From an uncultured Ruminococcus sp. (GTDB taxonomy: Bacteria; Bacillota; Clostridia; Oscillospirales; Ruminococcaceae), in assembly GCA_946413815.1 (NCBI GenBank), contig CAMKMD010000034.1, positions 1 through 43,410 on the forward strand: a DNA stretch of 43,410 nucleotides, read 5' to 3'. The position numbers were made by a program, and so were the translations under genes. Below, piece after piece: positions 8,123 to 14,584 of the stretch (positions within the stretch are counted from its first letter, which is position 1; every line of letters starts with the position of its first letter). A model generated the notes under the pieces. It saw nothing but the letters and a program-made list of their open reading frames with translations, did not search any database and was not told the origin of the DNA.

Positions 8123-9161
8123 TTCGGGTATAGAATGTGCTTCGACCGCTGCCGTGCTTTAAGAGAAGTCCCTGTTCAACAAGCTGCTTGATAGAATTCT
8201 CAACCGAAGCCTTGCTTATTGTCGGGCAAAGTTCCATGACTTCGCTTTTGGTAAACTTACCGATCTTATTATATACAGCACGATGTACCATTTCTATTGC
8301 CGGCAATTTCTCATCGACCAATGCAACACGTTCCTCAAAATCACGATACGCAGCAAGAATAGTCTGCAACAAGTACTTTATAAACGGCGTGGTATCTTCT
8401 TTGCCATCGTTCCAGCCTTTATGACACTGTTCCAGTGCATCGTAGTAAATGTTCTTATTCTTGGCTATCTTACTTTCGAGGGAGATATATCTGCCAATCA
8501 CATAACCGGAACGATACAACAGCAGAGTTGTAAGCAGGCGGCTCATTCTGCCATTGCCGTCATTGAAGGGGTGAATGCAAAGGAAGTCATGTATGAATAC
8601 AGGTATCAAAAGCAAGGCGTCTATATCCTGAGTTGCAATAGTGCTATTAAAACTCTCGCATATCGCGTTTATTGCAGCAGGAGTTTCATAGGGCGGAAGT
8701 GGCGTAAACAATACGAATTCATGTCCGTTGGCATCAGTAGCGCTGATATAATTCTGAGAATTCTTGAATGTTCCGCCAATGCTCTTATGGGAATACTTAT
8801 ACAGGTCACGGTGCAGCTGAAGAATATAATTCGATGAAACGGGAATATACTCGTAGTTTTCGTGAATCGTATTCAGCACATCACGATATCCCATTATCTC
8901 TTCCTCGTCACGGTTTCTGGGCGTTGTCTTGTCTTTGACTAGCTGCAACAGACGAGTATTTGTAGTACGGATACCTTCAATCTCATTGGAAGCTTCAGTA
9001 CTTTGTACCTTTGCAATCTCAATAAGTCGGTCAAGCTCGGCAGGTTTCTGTTTCAGATAAAGTTCCTGTCTGCCTTTATATTCGTGAATCTGGGCTACAA
9101 GACCGATGATCTCGCTGTCCCATGAACGTTTTGCAAGTATGCTGTAATCAAAGTTTCTCAT
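8112..9161 (-). CDS. Fic family protein with N-terminal inhibitory helix (class II)
   Basis: A 349-residue protein predicted to transfer AMP (or another nucleotide moiety) to target proteins. The catalytic Fic motif HPFNDGNGRMSR starts at residue 197. SNEIEG at residues 58-63 matches the (S/T)xxxE(G/N) inhibitory helix, so activity should be self-restrained, as in class II Fic proteins. The C-terminal 60 residues (KFTKSEVMELCPTIS to HGSGRSTFYTRSDI) form a winged-helix domain. The start at 9161 is fixed by AAAGGAG; the longer upstream frame is untranslated sequence. The promoter carries a repeated TTAGGAGA motif, suggesting regulation, perhaps by the protein's own winged helix. Confidence 0.9.
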   Translation of the reverse strand: MRNFDYSILAKRSWDSEIIGLVAQIHEYKGRQELYLKQKPAELDRLIEIAKVQSTEASNEIEGIRTTNTRLLQLVKDKTTPRNRDEEEIMGYRDVLNTIHENYEYIPVSSNYILQLHRDLYKYSHKSIGGTFKNSQNYISATDANGHEFVLFTPLPPYETPAAINAICESFNSTIATQDIDALLLIPVFIHDFLCIHPFNDGNGRMSRLLTTLLLYRSGYVIGRYISLESKIAKNKNIYYDALEQCHKGWNDGKEDTTPFIKYLLQTILAAYRDFEERVALVDEKLPAIEMVHRAVYNKIGKFTKSEVMELCPTISKASVENSIKQLVEQGLLLKHGSGRSTFYTRSDI

Positions 9162-9183
9162 AAGCTCGCACTCCTTTCTCATA

Positions 9184-9212
9184 ATTATAATCGTTTTTAG
9201 GAGAAAAGTCAA
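9184..9212 (-). promoter_or_regulatory. Fic promoter with operator-like motif in the spacer
   Basis: Minus-strand TTGACT (9207-9212), 17 bases, TATAAT (9184-9189). The transcript would start near 9177, leaving a leader of only about 16 bases that begins with the ribosome site. A TTAGGAGA copy occupies the spacer. Confidence 0.75.
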
Positions 9213-9258
9213 GTGATTAGGCAATAATATCTCCTAAATCCTATTATGAATTAGGAGA
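9197..9258. promoter_or_regulatory. Three TTAGGAGA motifs at the fic promoter (putative operator)
   Basis: TTAGGAGA occurs at 9197-9204 and 9251-9258, and as its complement at 9230-9237. The last two form an inverted repeat whose half-sites are 21 bases apart, two helical turns. One copy lies between -35 and -10 and the pair lies upstream of -35, as expected for repressor binding. Confidence 0.5.
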
Positions 9259-9399
9259 CAACTATTATTCGTTTCATTATATAATAGCTCCATTGATATA
9301 ATCAGCACATTAATACGAAACAGTTGTTTTCTTGAAATATTCATATATAGAATCAGCTCCCATATAGGGAGCCGATTATTGATATTGGAACAGCCTTTC

Positions 9400-9474
9400 A
9401 GTGTGATTCGTGTGATTTTTCGTGTGACAGCCCCTGCATTTTCGTGTGATTTTACGCAGTTTCAACGTCACACG
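9400..9474. repeat. CGTGTGA repeat cluster next to tRNA genes
   Basis: CGTGTGA occurs at 9409-9415, 9421-9427 and 9443-9449, with a degenerate AGTGTGA at 9400-9406 and an inverted TCACACG at 9468-9474. The cluster lies between the fic promoter and the tRNA terminator. Short repeats of this kind can be arm-type integrase sites. No other gene is supported in 9260-9500. Confidence 0.5.
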
Positions 9475-9506
9475 CGCATTTCTGACTGCATTTGCTTAGA
9501 CAGCAG

Positions 9507-9548
9507 AAAAGCCTGTATTTCGGCGTTTTCCTCGAAATACAGGCTTTT
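9507..9548. terminator. Bidirectional intrinsic terminator after the tRNA pair
   Basis: A perfect 16-bp stem (9507-9522 with 9533-9548) with a ten-base loop carries A-runs and T-runs on both sides. It ends the minus-strand tRNA transcript. Confidence 0.85.
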
Positions 9549-9554
9549 TAATTC

Positions 9555-9646
9555 TGGCGGACAGAGAGGGATTCGAACCCTCGGTACGCTATTAACGTAC
9601 ACACGAGTTCCAGTCGTGCGCCTTAGACCAGCTCAGCCATCTGTCC
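9555..9646 (-). tRNA. tRNA-Ser (GGA)
   Basis: On the minus strand the sequence runs from GGACAGA to TCTGTCC plus G and an encoded CCA end, so the acceptor stem pairs fully. The loop CTGGAAC between CACGA and TCGTG gives anticodon GGA. A long variable arm and GGTTCGAATCC in the T-arm are present, as expected for tRNA-Ser. Its 3' end faces the accessory segment to the left. Confidence 0.95.
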
Positions 9647-9678
9647 ACTTATATGGGAGACTTTTCTTAAGCCTCCCT

Positions 9679-9763
9679 TGGTGCGAGTAATGGGACTTGA
9701 ACCCATACGTCTTTCGACACACGCCCCTCAAACGTGCCTGTCTGCCTATTCCAGCACACTCGC
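9679..9763 (-). tRNA. tRNA-Leu (GAG)
   Basis: Minus strand, acceptor GCGAGTG pairing with the 3' TACTCGC, encoded CCA. The anticodon loop TTGAGGG between CACGT and GCGTG gives GAG. A long variable arm and GGTTCAAGTCC in the T-arm fit tRNA-Leu. Co-transcribed with tRNA-Ser, 32 bases apart. Confidence 0.95.
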
Positions 9764-9776
9764 AAAGTACTTATTA

Positions 9777-9805
9777 ATTATACATCAATCCGGAACGAAT
9801 GTCAA
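9777..9805 (-). promoter_or_regulatory. Consensus promoter of the tRNA pair
   Basis: Minus-strand TTGACA (9800-9805), 17 bases, TATAAT (9777-9782): a perfect consensus, 14 bases before tRNA-Leu. Confidence 0.85.
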
Positions 9806-9865
9806 GTGTTAAATGATTTTTTTATTTTATCACCATAAACTGCTCACATTTGTGAGTATTCTTTG

Positions 9866-9897
9866 TCTCTCTTCTCTCCTTCTCTTTCTCTCTTCTT
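9866..9897. other. Pure polypyrimidine tract
   Basis: Thirty-two consecutive pyrimidines on the plus strand (extendable left to 9859 with one G). Just before it, CTCACA and TGTGAG (9843-9856) form a short inverted repeat. No coding frame is supported in 9806-9960. Confidence 0.6.
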
Positions 9898-9964
9898 ATG
9901 CAGTTTTTCCTGTACCTCATCGCTCAGAATGCCTGTTTTTGCCTGTATTTCCAGTATTTCTGCA

Positions 9965-9993
9965 TTGAATACTGCCGCCGGATATGGTATGAT
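9965..9993 (+). promoter_or_regulatory. Promoter of the Cys-rich peptide gene
   Basis: TTGAAT (9965-9970), 17 bases, TATGAT (9988-9993). A CCC/GGG mini-hairpin follows in the leader before GGGAGG at 10021-10026. Confidence 0.6.
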
Positions 9994-10033
9994 TAAATCA
10001 TCCCGGAAGGGAAATAATCAGGGAGGTTAAGCT

Positions 10034-10096
10034 ATGTGCTACAATGATCTTTTCGGCTTTCTCTGCCGGATCCTGAAGTGCTGCGGATGCAGATAA
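10034..10096 (+). CDS. Tiny Cys-rich peptide, unknown function
   Basis: A 20-codon frame reading MCYNDLFGFLCRILKCCGCR. It has its own promoter (9965-9993), a GGGAGG ribosome site 7 bases upstream, and a terminator hairpin starting 7 bases after the stop, so it looks like a complete transcription unit. Five of 20 residues are cysteine (2, 11, 16, 17, 19), with a hydrophobic core (LFGFL, RIL) and a basic end. It could be a small metal- or redox-sensing peptide, an antimicrobial-like or membrane-active peptide, or a regulatory upstream frame. There is no signal sequence or modifying enzyme beside it. It is too short for routine gene calling. Confidence 0.55.
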   Translation: MCYNDLFGFLCRILKCCGCR

Positions 10097-10103
10097 GAAT
10101 GAT

Positions 10104-10133
10104 GAGCCTCCTTTCACGGGAGGCTCTCTTCTT
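10104..10133 (+). terminator. Terminator of the Cys-rich peptide gene
   Basis: An eight-bp G+C-rich stem (10104-10111 with 10119-10126) is followed by TCTTCTT. Confidence 0.65.
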
Positions 10134-10160
10134 GACTCCTGTCCCCTGCTGTGTTATAAT
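10132..10160 (+). promoter_or_regulatory. Promoter of the HD hydrolase gene
   Basis: TTGACT (10132-10137), 17 bases, TATAAT (10155-10160). The predicted transcript starts almost at the AGGAGG ribosome site (10169-10174), so the leader is very short. Confidence 0.8.
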
Positions 10161-10181
10161 CAAGAAAAAGGAGGTATTGCT

Positions 10182-10622
10182 ATGATCTACACATCACTCA
10201 CTCTGAAGGCTATGGACATTGCCTACAAAGCCCATCACGGACAGGTCGACAAATGCGGAACCCCCTACATTCTCCACCCTGTCCATCTTGCAGAGCAGAT
10301 GAAGGACGAATACTCCTGCTGTGCTGCTCTCCTTCACGATACTGTTGAGGACACCTCTGTTACTCTTGAAGAGCTTGCTGAGATCTTCCCGCCTGAGGTG
10401 GTGGAGGCTGTCAGGCTGCTCACTCATGACAAAAACACTGACTACGATGAATACATACTCGCTATAAGGGATAATACCATTGCAAGAGCTGTTAAAACGG
10501 CTGATCTGATGCATAACTCAGATCCGGAAAGACTTGCCCTGGCAGACATAACTCCGGAAAAGAGAAATTCACTTGCCGAAATATACGGCAGAGCAAAGCG
10601 TCTACTTGCAGGCACAGAATAA
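10182..10622 (+). CDS. Small HD-domain (p)ppGpp hydrolase-like protein
   Basis: A 146-residue protein matching the hydrolase domain of RelA/SpoT and the stand-alone SAH/MESH1 group, which remove the 3'-pyrophosphate from (p)ppGpp. Metal ligands are visible: H32 (YILHP), H52-D53 (LLHDTVED) and D108 (KTADLMHN), with the family's ED pair at 56-57. No synthetase, TGS or ACT domain is attached. AGGAGG precedes the start and it is monocistronic. It could counter the synthetase-like protein at 4764-5753, but other nucleotide substrates are possible. MESH1, for example, also acts on NADPH. Confidence 0.85.
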   Translation: MIYTSLTLKAMDIAYKAHHGQVDKCGTPYILHPVHLAEQMKDEYSCCAALLHDTVEDTSVTLEELAEIFPPEVVEAVRLLTHDKNTDYDEYILAIRDNTIARAVKTADLMHNSDPERLALADITPEKRNSLAEIYGRAKRLLAGTE

Positions 10623-10630
10623 CAAATGAT

Positions 10631-10664
10631 CCCCGGAGGCATCCAATGATGAAGGTCTCCGGGG
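10631..10664. terminator. Hairpin between convergent HD and SdpI genes
   Basis: CCCCGGAG (10631-10638) pairs with CTCCGGGG (10657-10664). The T-run is weak on both strands, so a terminator function is likely but not strong. Confidence 0.5.
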
Positions 10665-10688
10665 CTCGTCATATATCATGGCAGAGTG

Positions 10689-11345
10689 TCAGTCATTTCT
10701 GTGACGGTAAGCGTAAATGCACGCAGTACCGAAGGATAATACCGTACCGGTTATCATAACAGCAAAGATCACAGAGGAAGATATCTTATTGGTGAAAAGA
10801 TCATACAGTGAAATTATGAGTTCTATTATGCCGGTCGTCATTATAAGCCTGCCCAGCAAGCGATGCGTCTTGTTCCAGCAAACCTCGTTATTCTTGGTCC
10901 ACTTGGTCTTCAGGCCCAGTCCCTTACACTGCTTTACCTGCGGCATGAAATTGCCGATAAAGATAAATCCCAGGCCTCCTATAATAAAGAGTATATTGTT
11001 ATAGAGATCGAAGGCTCCGGCACGCTTACTGTTGAAATAAAACCAGACCAGAGCCCAGCTCATGGCTATATAGGCGATCTCTACGATAAGATATATCTTG
11101 GATATGGCTGAATAGTTCGACTTTTCGTTCTTTTTCCTCAGAACCCCGCAATTATATACCAGATTTAAAACCAATGATAACACAGGAAACAGCAGCAGTA
11201 ACATCCGGTCGCTGATGCTGTTCCCGGCTCCGGAAAATACTGGTATGAGGAACACCGCCAGAAACACAGCCAGTATGTTTGCAAAGGTAAGAATGATGCA
11301 AATCCTGTGGGTCTTTTTCAATACTTCAAAATCCATCTCATTCAC
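10689..11345 (-). CDS. SdpI-family membrane immunity/signalling protein
   Basis: A 218-residue protein with about six membrane segments. The stretch GNFMPQVKQCKGLGLKTKWT, then VCWNKTHRLLGRL, matches the SdpI signature (GNxxPK..N..G.RTPWT, then W..THR..G). In Bacillus subtilis SdpI protects against the toxin SdpC and tethers the repressor SdpR to the membrane. It overlaps the SdpR gene by 8 bases as the last gene of a five-gene operon. No SdpC-like toxin is in the window, so a self- or neighbour-toxin immunity role is inferred from family only. Confidence 0.85.
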   Translation of the reverse strand: MNEMDFEVLKKTHRICIILTFANILAVFLAVFLIPVFSGAGNSISDRMLLLLFPVLSLVLNLVYNCGVLRKKNEKSNYSAISKIYLIVEIAYIAMSWALVWFYFNSKRAGAFDLYNNILFIIGGLGFIFIGNFMPQVKQCKGLGLKTKWTKNNEVCWNKTHRLLGRLIMTTGIIELIISLYDLFTNKISSSVIFAVMITGTVLSFGTACIYAYRHRND

Positions 11346-11604
11346 CGCCCCTTCCGAACATATCTGATATGCTCTTTATAAAGTCCTGGAATACCGTGGT
11401 ATTCAGGCTGTAGGTTATTGTCTGTTTCTCCTTGAAAGTCAGAACAAGTTCTGCTTCCCGGAGTATCTTTAAATGGTGAGATACCGTGGCTCCGGATATC
11501 TCAAATCTTTCGGCGATCTCCCCTGCTGTCATGTCTTTTTCCTGAAGCATGGTAAGTATCTTTCTGCGAGTAGGATCAGCCATTGCATTCCATACATCCT
11601 TCAC
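11338..11604 (-). CDS. SdpR-type ArsR-family repressor
   Basis: An 88-residue winged-helix DNA-binding protein: MADPTRRKIL near the start, the helix-turn-helix AGEIAERFEISGATVSHHLK (residues 27-46), and a wing with FKEKQTITYSL. No metal-binding CxC is present, as in the SdpR branch of ArsR repressors. The start ATG overlaps the stop of the protease gene (ATGA), and the stop overlaps sdpI by 8 bases. It probably binds the two palindromes flanking the operon promoter at 14387-14464 and so represses its own operon. Confidence 0.88.
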   Translation of the reverse strand: MKDVWNAMADPTRRKILTMLQEKDMTAGEIAERFEISGATVSHHLKILREAELVLTFKEKQTITYSLNTTVFQDFIKSISDMFGRGGE

Positions 11605-12398
11605 TCTATCACCTCATCAGGACGGCTGCAGTACAGGCGATATGCGAATACTGCCATAGCAGCAGTTACAAGCACTGTTACAGCCTCTGTGACTGCTATA
11701 TTACAGCCGGAAAATGACAGATATGCGTATACTGCATCGACTGCGAAATGAAGGAATACTGCAAGGGGCAGGAGCCACAGCGAGCGCTTCTCCCGTGCAG
11801 CAAGGAAAACGGGTACAGACAGGCTTATGTGTATGGCTATGGCTGTAAGACGCTCGATATATGCGATAAGGATATCGGATATATCGGCTCTCACAAGGGA
11901 CTGAAGTCTGCCATTCATCTGTTCGATATACTCCGGCGGCATCTTGGATAATGAAGCATCGAGCATTCCGGAACTGAAAAAATAGCCTACCATAAACGTT
12001 CCCATAAGGTTCACTGCAATAAGTAAAACTGCTTCAGCTCCGCCGTGACCTAAACCGTAGGTTACGGCTGTTCTCTTCGTGTCGTACTTTCTCAGCACGG
12101 TTTTGAATGCTATGAATCTGCCTGTCTCCTCGAACACTCCGGCAAAGACCGATGCCACAACAGCGGTAAGGAGAACACTGCTGCTGACCGCCGGAAGGGA
12201 GAGCACAATTGACTTGGGCAGGGCTTCGAGCACCATTGAAAAGATGAACCATACACACGCACCTATGAATGCCGGAAAGAAGGGTTCCCTTGTCTTTTTC
12301 CGCCATACCGCCCATATGAGTGCAACTATTGCGATTATACCGATTATCTCGGATAATATGAATATATATGTGCCAGAGGTAAATGTTACTTTTTCCAT
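11601..12398 (-). CDS. YhfC-type intramembrane metalloprotease (glutamic protease family)
   Basis: A 265-residue protein with seven or eight membrane segments. Conserved polar residues of the YhfC/ABI-like (Rce1-related) protease superfamily are in place: E90-E91 and R94 in FEETGRF, H118 in YGLGHGGAEA, and H217 with D221 in FLHFAVDA. Such proteins cleave within the membrane, and relatives act in bacteriocin immunity or maturation. AAAGGAGG precedes the start at 12398. It lies between the ABC permease (21 bases) and SdpR (four-base overlap), which ties it to transporter and immunity functions. The substrate is unknown. Confidence 0.82.
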   Translation of the reverse strand: MEKVTFTSGTYIFILSEIIGIIAIVALIWAVWRKKTREPFFPAFIGACVWFIFSMVLEALPKSIVLSLPAVSSSVLLTAVVASVFAGVFEETGRFIAFKTVLRKYDTKRTAVTYGLGHGGAEAVLLIAVNLMGTFMVGYFFSSGMLDASLSKMPPEYIEQMNGRLQSLVRADISDILIAYIERLTAIAIHISLSVPVFLAAREKRSLWLLPLAVFLHFAVDAVYAYLSFSGCNIAVTEAVTVLVTAAMAVFAYRLYCSRPDEVIE

Positions 12399-12419
12399 AG
12401 TATACCTCCTTTAACGGCA

Positions 12420-13571
12420 TCAGCCGTTAACTATCTTCTCGTTCTCAAAGAGTCTTCCGACTACAAAGAGACCTAAAGCTGCTGCTGCTATATTAACGAT
12501 GCAGGTAAGGAGAACATTGACTGCAGAAGCATTGACCTCCATAATGTCCTTCAGAAGAGTCATCGAGTTCCACACGGGTATCAGGTAGTTGACTGTTCCG
12601 AGCTTCTCGATGGAAGAGGCAAGGCTGTCTGTTGAACCGAGCATCGAGGGTATCATTATAACAAGCATGAATACCGGTGATATGGTCGTTGCCTGCTTTA
12701 CGTCCTTTGAAAGTGAGGATACTATCATCAGGATGGCAACGAGTACAAATGCACCTGTTACCACTGCAAGAAGTATCATTGCGTAATCGGGGATGCTGTA
12801 GCTTATCTTTTCCTCCATGCCCATAGATTCGCCGAGCTTAGGCATAGCGAGTGCCATTCCGACAGATGCGGATATTGCAGCCACGACAGCTACGACGAGG
12901 ATAGCAGCACTCTTTCCTATGGCGATACTGCTGCGCTTTGCGGGTGTGATGAGGAGCGTATTGAGGAAGCCGTGCTCCTTGTCGCCGGCTACGGAGTTTG
13001 CTCCGAGATTCATGCAGACCATGAATACAGCCATGAATACCATCATGCCGAGGATGCTCGCAAGGAAGCGGCGGAAGAAGGCATTCGCATCAAAGAGGTT
13101 ATATTCAGTATCTGCATCGCTGTTGAAGGTGAAGATGCGGGGCTGCATGGAAGTAAAGGTCATGGAGAGCTGTGTGAAGAGCTCCATTGAGGAATCCTTG
13201 TCGGAGTTGTAGTAGATGCTCACATCGGAGATATCCTTTGCACCCGGCTCTGCTACCTTGAAGTCATCGGGGAATACAACGAGCAGGTCGGCTTCCTTGG
13301 ACTTTATCTTCCCTATCAGGGCATCGGTGTCATTGCTCTCTGCCTTCTTTATGCCCAGCTCTGAGAGTATGTCTTCAAATTCTGCGGGAGCGCCTATGCT
13401 GTATGCCTCGGCTGCGGGGCTGGTGTCCTTCTCACCCTCTGTCATGGAAGTCATCAGCATCGAATAACCGAATACTATCACAAACGGAAGTATGAGCATC
13501 TGCATGAGTATCACCCTGTCCCTGAAGAAGGCTCTCAGCTCTTTTCTGGCAACTGTAAATATATCTCTCAT
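12420..13571 (-). CDS. ABC-2 type transporter permease (NatB-like)
   Basis: A 383-residue membrane protein with the NatB/ABC-2 layout: one membrane helix near residues 20-40, an extracellular domain of about 130 residues, then five helices in the C-terminal half. SVAGDKEHGFLNTLLITPAK is the conserved cytoplasmic segment after the second helix (GE/DKExGTLxxLLxTP in the family). It pairs with the ATPase gene three bases upstream. NatAB exports sodium in B. subtilis, while other members export lantibiotics or drugs. With SdpRI and a YhfC protease beside it, peptide or toxin defence is the likeliest role. Confidence 0.88.
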   Translation of the reverse strand: MRDIFTVARKELRAFFRDRVILMQMLILPFVIVFGYSMLMTSMTEGEKDTSPAAEAYSIGAPAEFEDILSELGIKKAESNDTDALIGKIKSKEADLLVVFPDDFKVAEPGAKDISDVSIYYNSDKDSSMELFTQLSMTFTSMQPRIFTFNSDADTEYNLFDANAFFRRFLASILGMMVFMAVFMVCMNLGANSVAGDKEHGFLNTLLITPAKRSSIAIGKSAAILVVAVVAAISASVGMALAMPKLGESMGMEEKISYSIPDYAMILLAVVTGAFVLVAILMIVSSLSKDVKQATTISPVFMLVIMIPSMLGSTDSLASSIEKLGTVNYLIPVWNSMTLLKDIMEVNASAVNVLLTCIVNIAAAALGLFVVGRLFENEKIVNG

Positions 13572-13574
13572 GGC

Positions 13575-14351
13575 TCAGACCTCCCTTCCTGCGGTGCGCT
13601 CGGTGTAGATGTCATAGAAGGCATCCTCGAGTGAACGGCCGTTCATAAGGTTCTCAAGGGTGTCATTGGCGACTATCTTACCGTCCATTATCATGGCTGC
13701 GCGGTCGCAGACCTTTTCAACAAGGTCGAAGAGATGAGTTGAAAGGATAACGCACTTTCCGGCAGTCTTCATGTTCTGTATGAAATCACGCACCTCACGG
13801 GCTGCGATGATGTCAAGGCCGTTGGTGGGCTCGTCAAATATAACGAAGCTGGGGTCGTGTATTACCGATACAACCAGGGAAACCTTCTGGCGCTGGCCCT
13901 GTGAGAGCTTGCCGATAACCGTGTCGGCAAAGCGGTCTATGCCGAATTCACCGAACAGCTCACGCTTGCGGCGGAGTGCCGTATCCTTCGGGATATGATA
14001 GAGCTCGGCAAAGAAATCGAACATGATATCCGGTGTGGATTTCATATCGGGCTTTAAGTCTGTGGTAAGGAAGGAGAGCTGAGAACGTATCTCCTCCGGT
14101 GATCTTACAGCGCTTGTGCCGTTGTAGAGGGCGTCGCCGCTGTCCGGCTTGATAAGTGTCGCAAGCATACGCATGGTAGTGGTCTTTCCGGCGCCGTTAG
14201 GGCCGATGAGACCGAATACCTCTCCTGACTTTGCTGTGAAGCTTATGCCGTCTACTGCTGTCTTTCTTTTTTCTGTGATCCCAAGTGATTTCCTCTGCTT
14301 TTCGCTTATGGCAAAGGTCTTCACGAGGTTTTCTGCTTTGAGTACCTCCAT
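13575..14351 (-). CDS. ABC transporter ATP-binding protein (NatA-like)
   Basis: The start at 14351 (MEVLKAENLVKTF) is fixed by GGAGG eight bases upstream. The 258-residue ATPase has Walker A GPNGAGKTT, a Q-loop region in SFLTTDLKPDM, signature LSQGQRQKVS (with SQ in place of SG), Walker B FVIFDEPTNGLD and the H-loop STHL. A dimer should power the permease encoded next. It is the first gene of the five-gene minus-strand operon, transcribed from the promoter at 14410-14438, which is bracketed by two palindromes. Confidence 0.92.
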   Translation of the reverse strand: MEVLKAENLVKTFAISEKQRKSLGITEKRKTAVDGISFTAKSGEVFGLIGPNGAGKTTTMRMLATLIKPDSGDALYNGTSAVRSPEEIRSQLSFLTTDLKPDMKSTPDIMFDFFAELYHIPKDTALRRKRELFGEFGIDRFADTVIGKLSQGQRQKVSLVVSVIHDPSFVIFDEPTNGLDIIAAREVRDFIQNMKTAGKCVILSTHLFDLVEKVCDRAAMIMDGKIVANDTLENLMNGRSLEDAFYDIYTERTAGREV

Positions 14352-14386
14352 GTTACTGTCCTCCATATCATTATTGTCACAAGAGT

Positions 14387-14408
14387 TATTTAGACGATCA
14401 TCTAAATA
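14387..14408. promoter_or_regulatory. Operator 1 (putative SdpR site)
   Basis: Palindrome with eight-base arms (TATTTAGA and TCTAAATA) around a six-base centre. It lies just downstream of the -10 element of the ABC/SdpRI operon, covering the start of transcription. Confidence 0.7.
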
Positions 14409-14409
14409 C

Positions 14410-14438
14410 AATATACCACTTCGCCGGACTTATGTCAA
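14410..14438 (-). promoter_or_regulatory. Promoter of the ABC/YhfC/SdpRI operon
   Basis: Minus-strand TTGACA (14433-14438), 17 bases, TATATT (14410-14415). Confidence 0.8.
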
Positions 14439-14442
14439 GAGG

Positions 14443-14464
14443 TATTTTGATGATTGTCTAAATA
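14443..14464. promoter_or_regulatory. Operator 2 (putative SdpR site)
   Basis: Second copy of the palindrome (TATTTTGA and TCTAAATA around TGATTG), with one base changed in one arm. It lies immediately upstream of the -35 element. The centres of the two operators are 56 bases apart. Confidence 0.65.
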
Positions 14465-14535
14465 CTTGTTAGTTTCGTCTTACATCTTAAAAGCATCGTT
14501 TTCTGTCTTTTGATGAAATAATTTGTCATTTTCCC

Positions 14536-14564
14536 TTGAAAAACGTATTGATATGTGCTATCAT
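14536..14564 (+). promoter_or_regulatory. Promoter of the ExbBD-like motor operon
   Basis: TTGAAA (14536-14541), 17 bases, TATCAT (14559-14564), about 10 bases before a GGAGG ribosome site. Confidence 0.6.
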
Positions 14565-14584
14565 TGTATTTATGGAGGTGGCTT

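Noticed and set aside
9379..9690. 103-codon plus-strand frame over the tRNA-Ser gene
   Set aside because: It runs through the CGTGTGA repeats, the terminator and the antisense of tRNA-Ser; GGQRGIRTLG-type frames are a known artefact over tRNA genes.
10689..14411. SdpC-like toxin gene beside SdpRI
   Set aside because: No secreted peptide precursor of that type was seen in the operon or its flanks; the Cys-rich 20-mer has no signal peptide.
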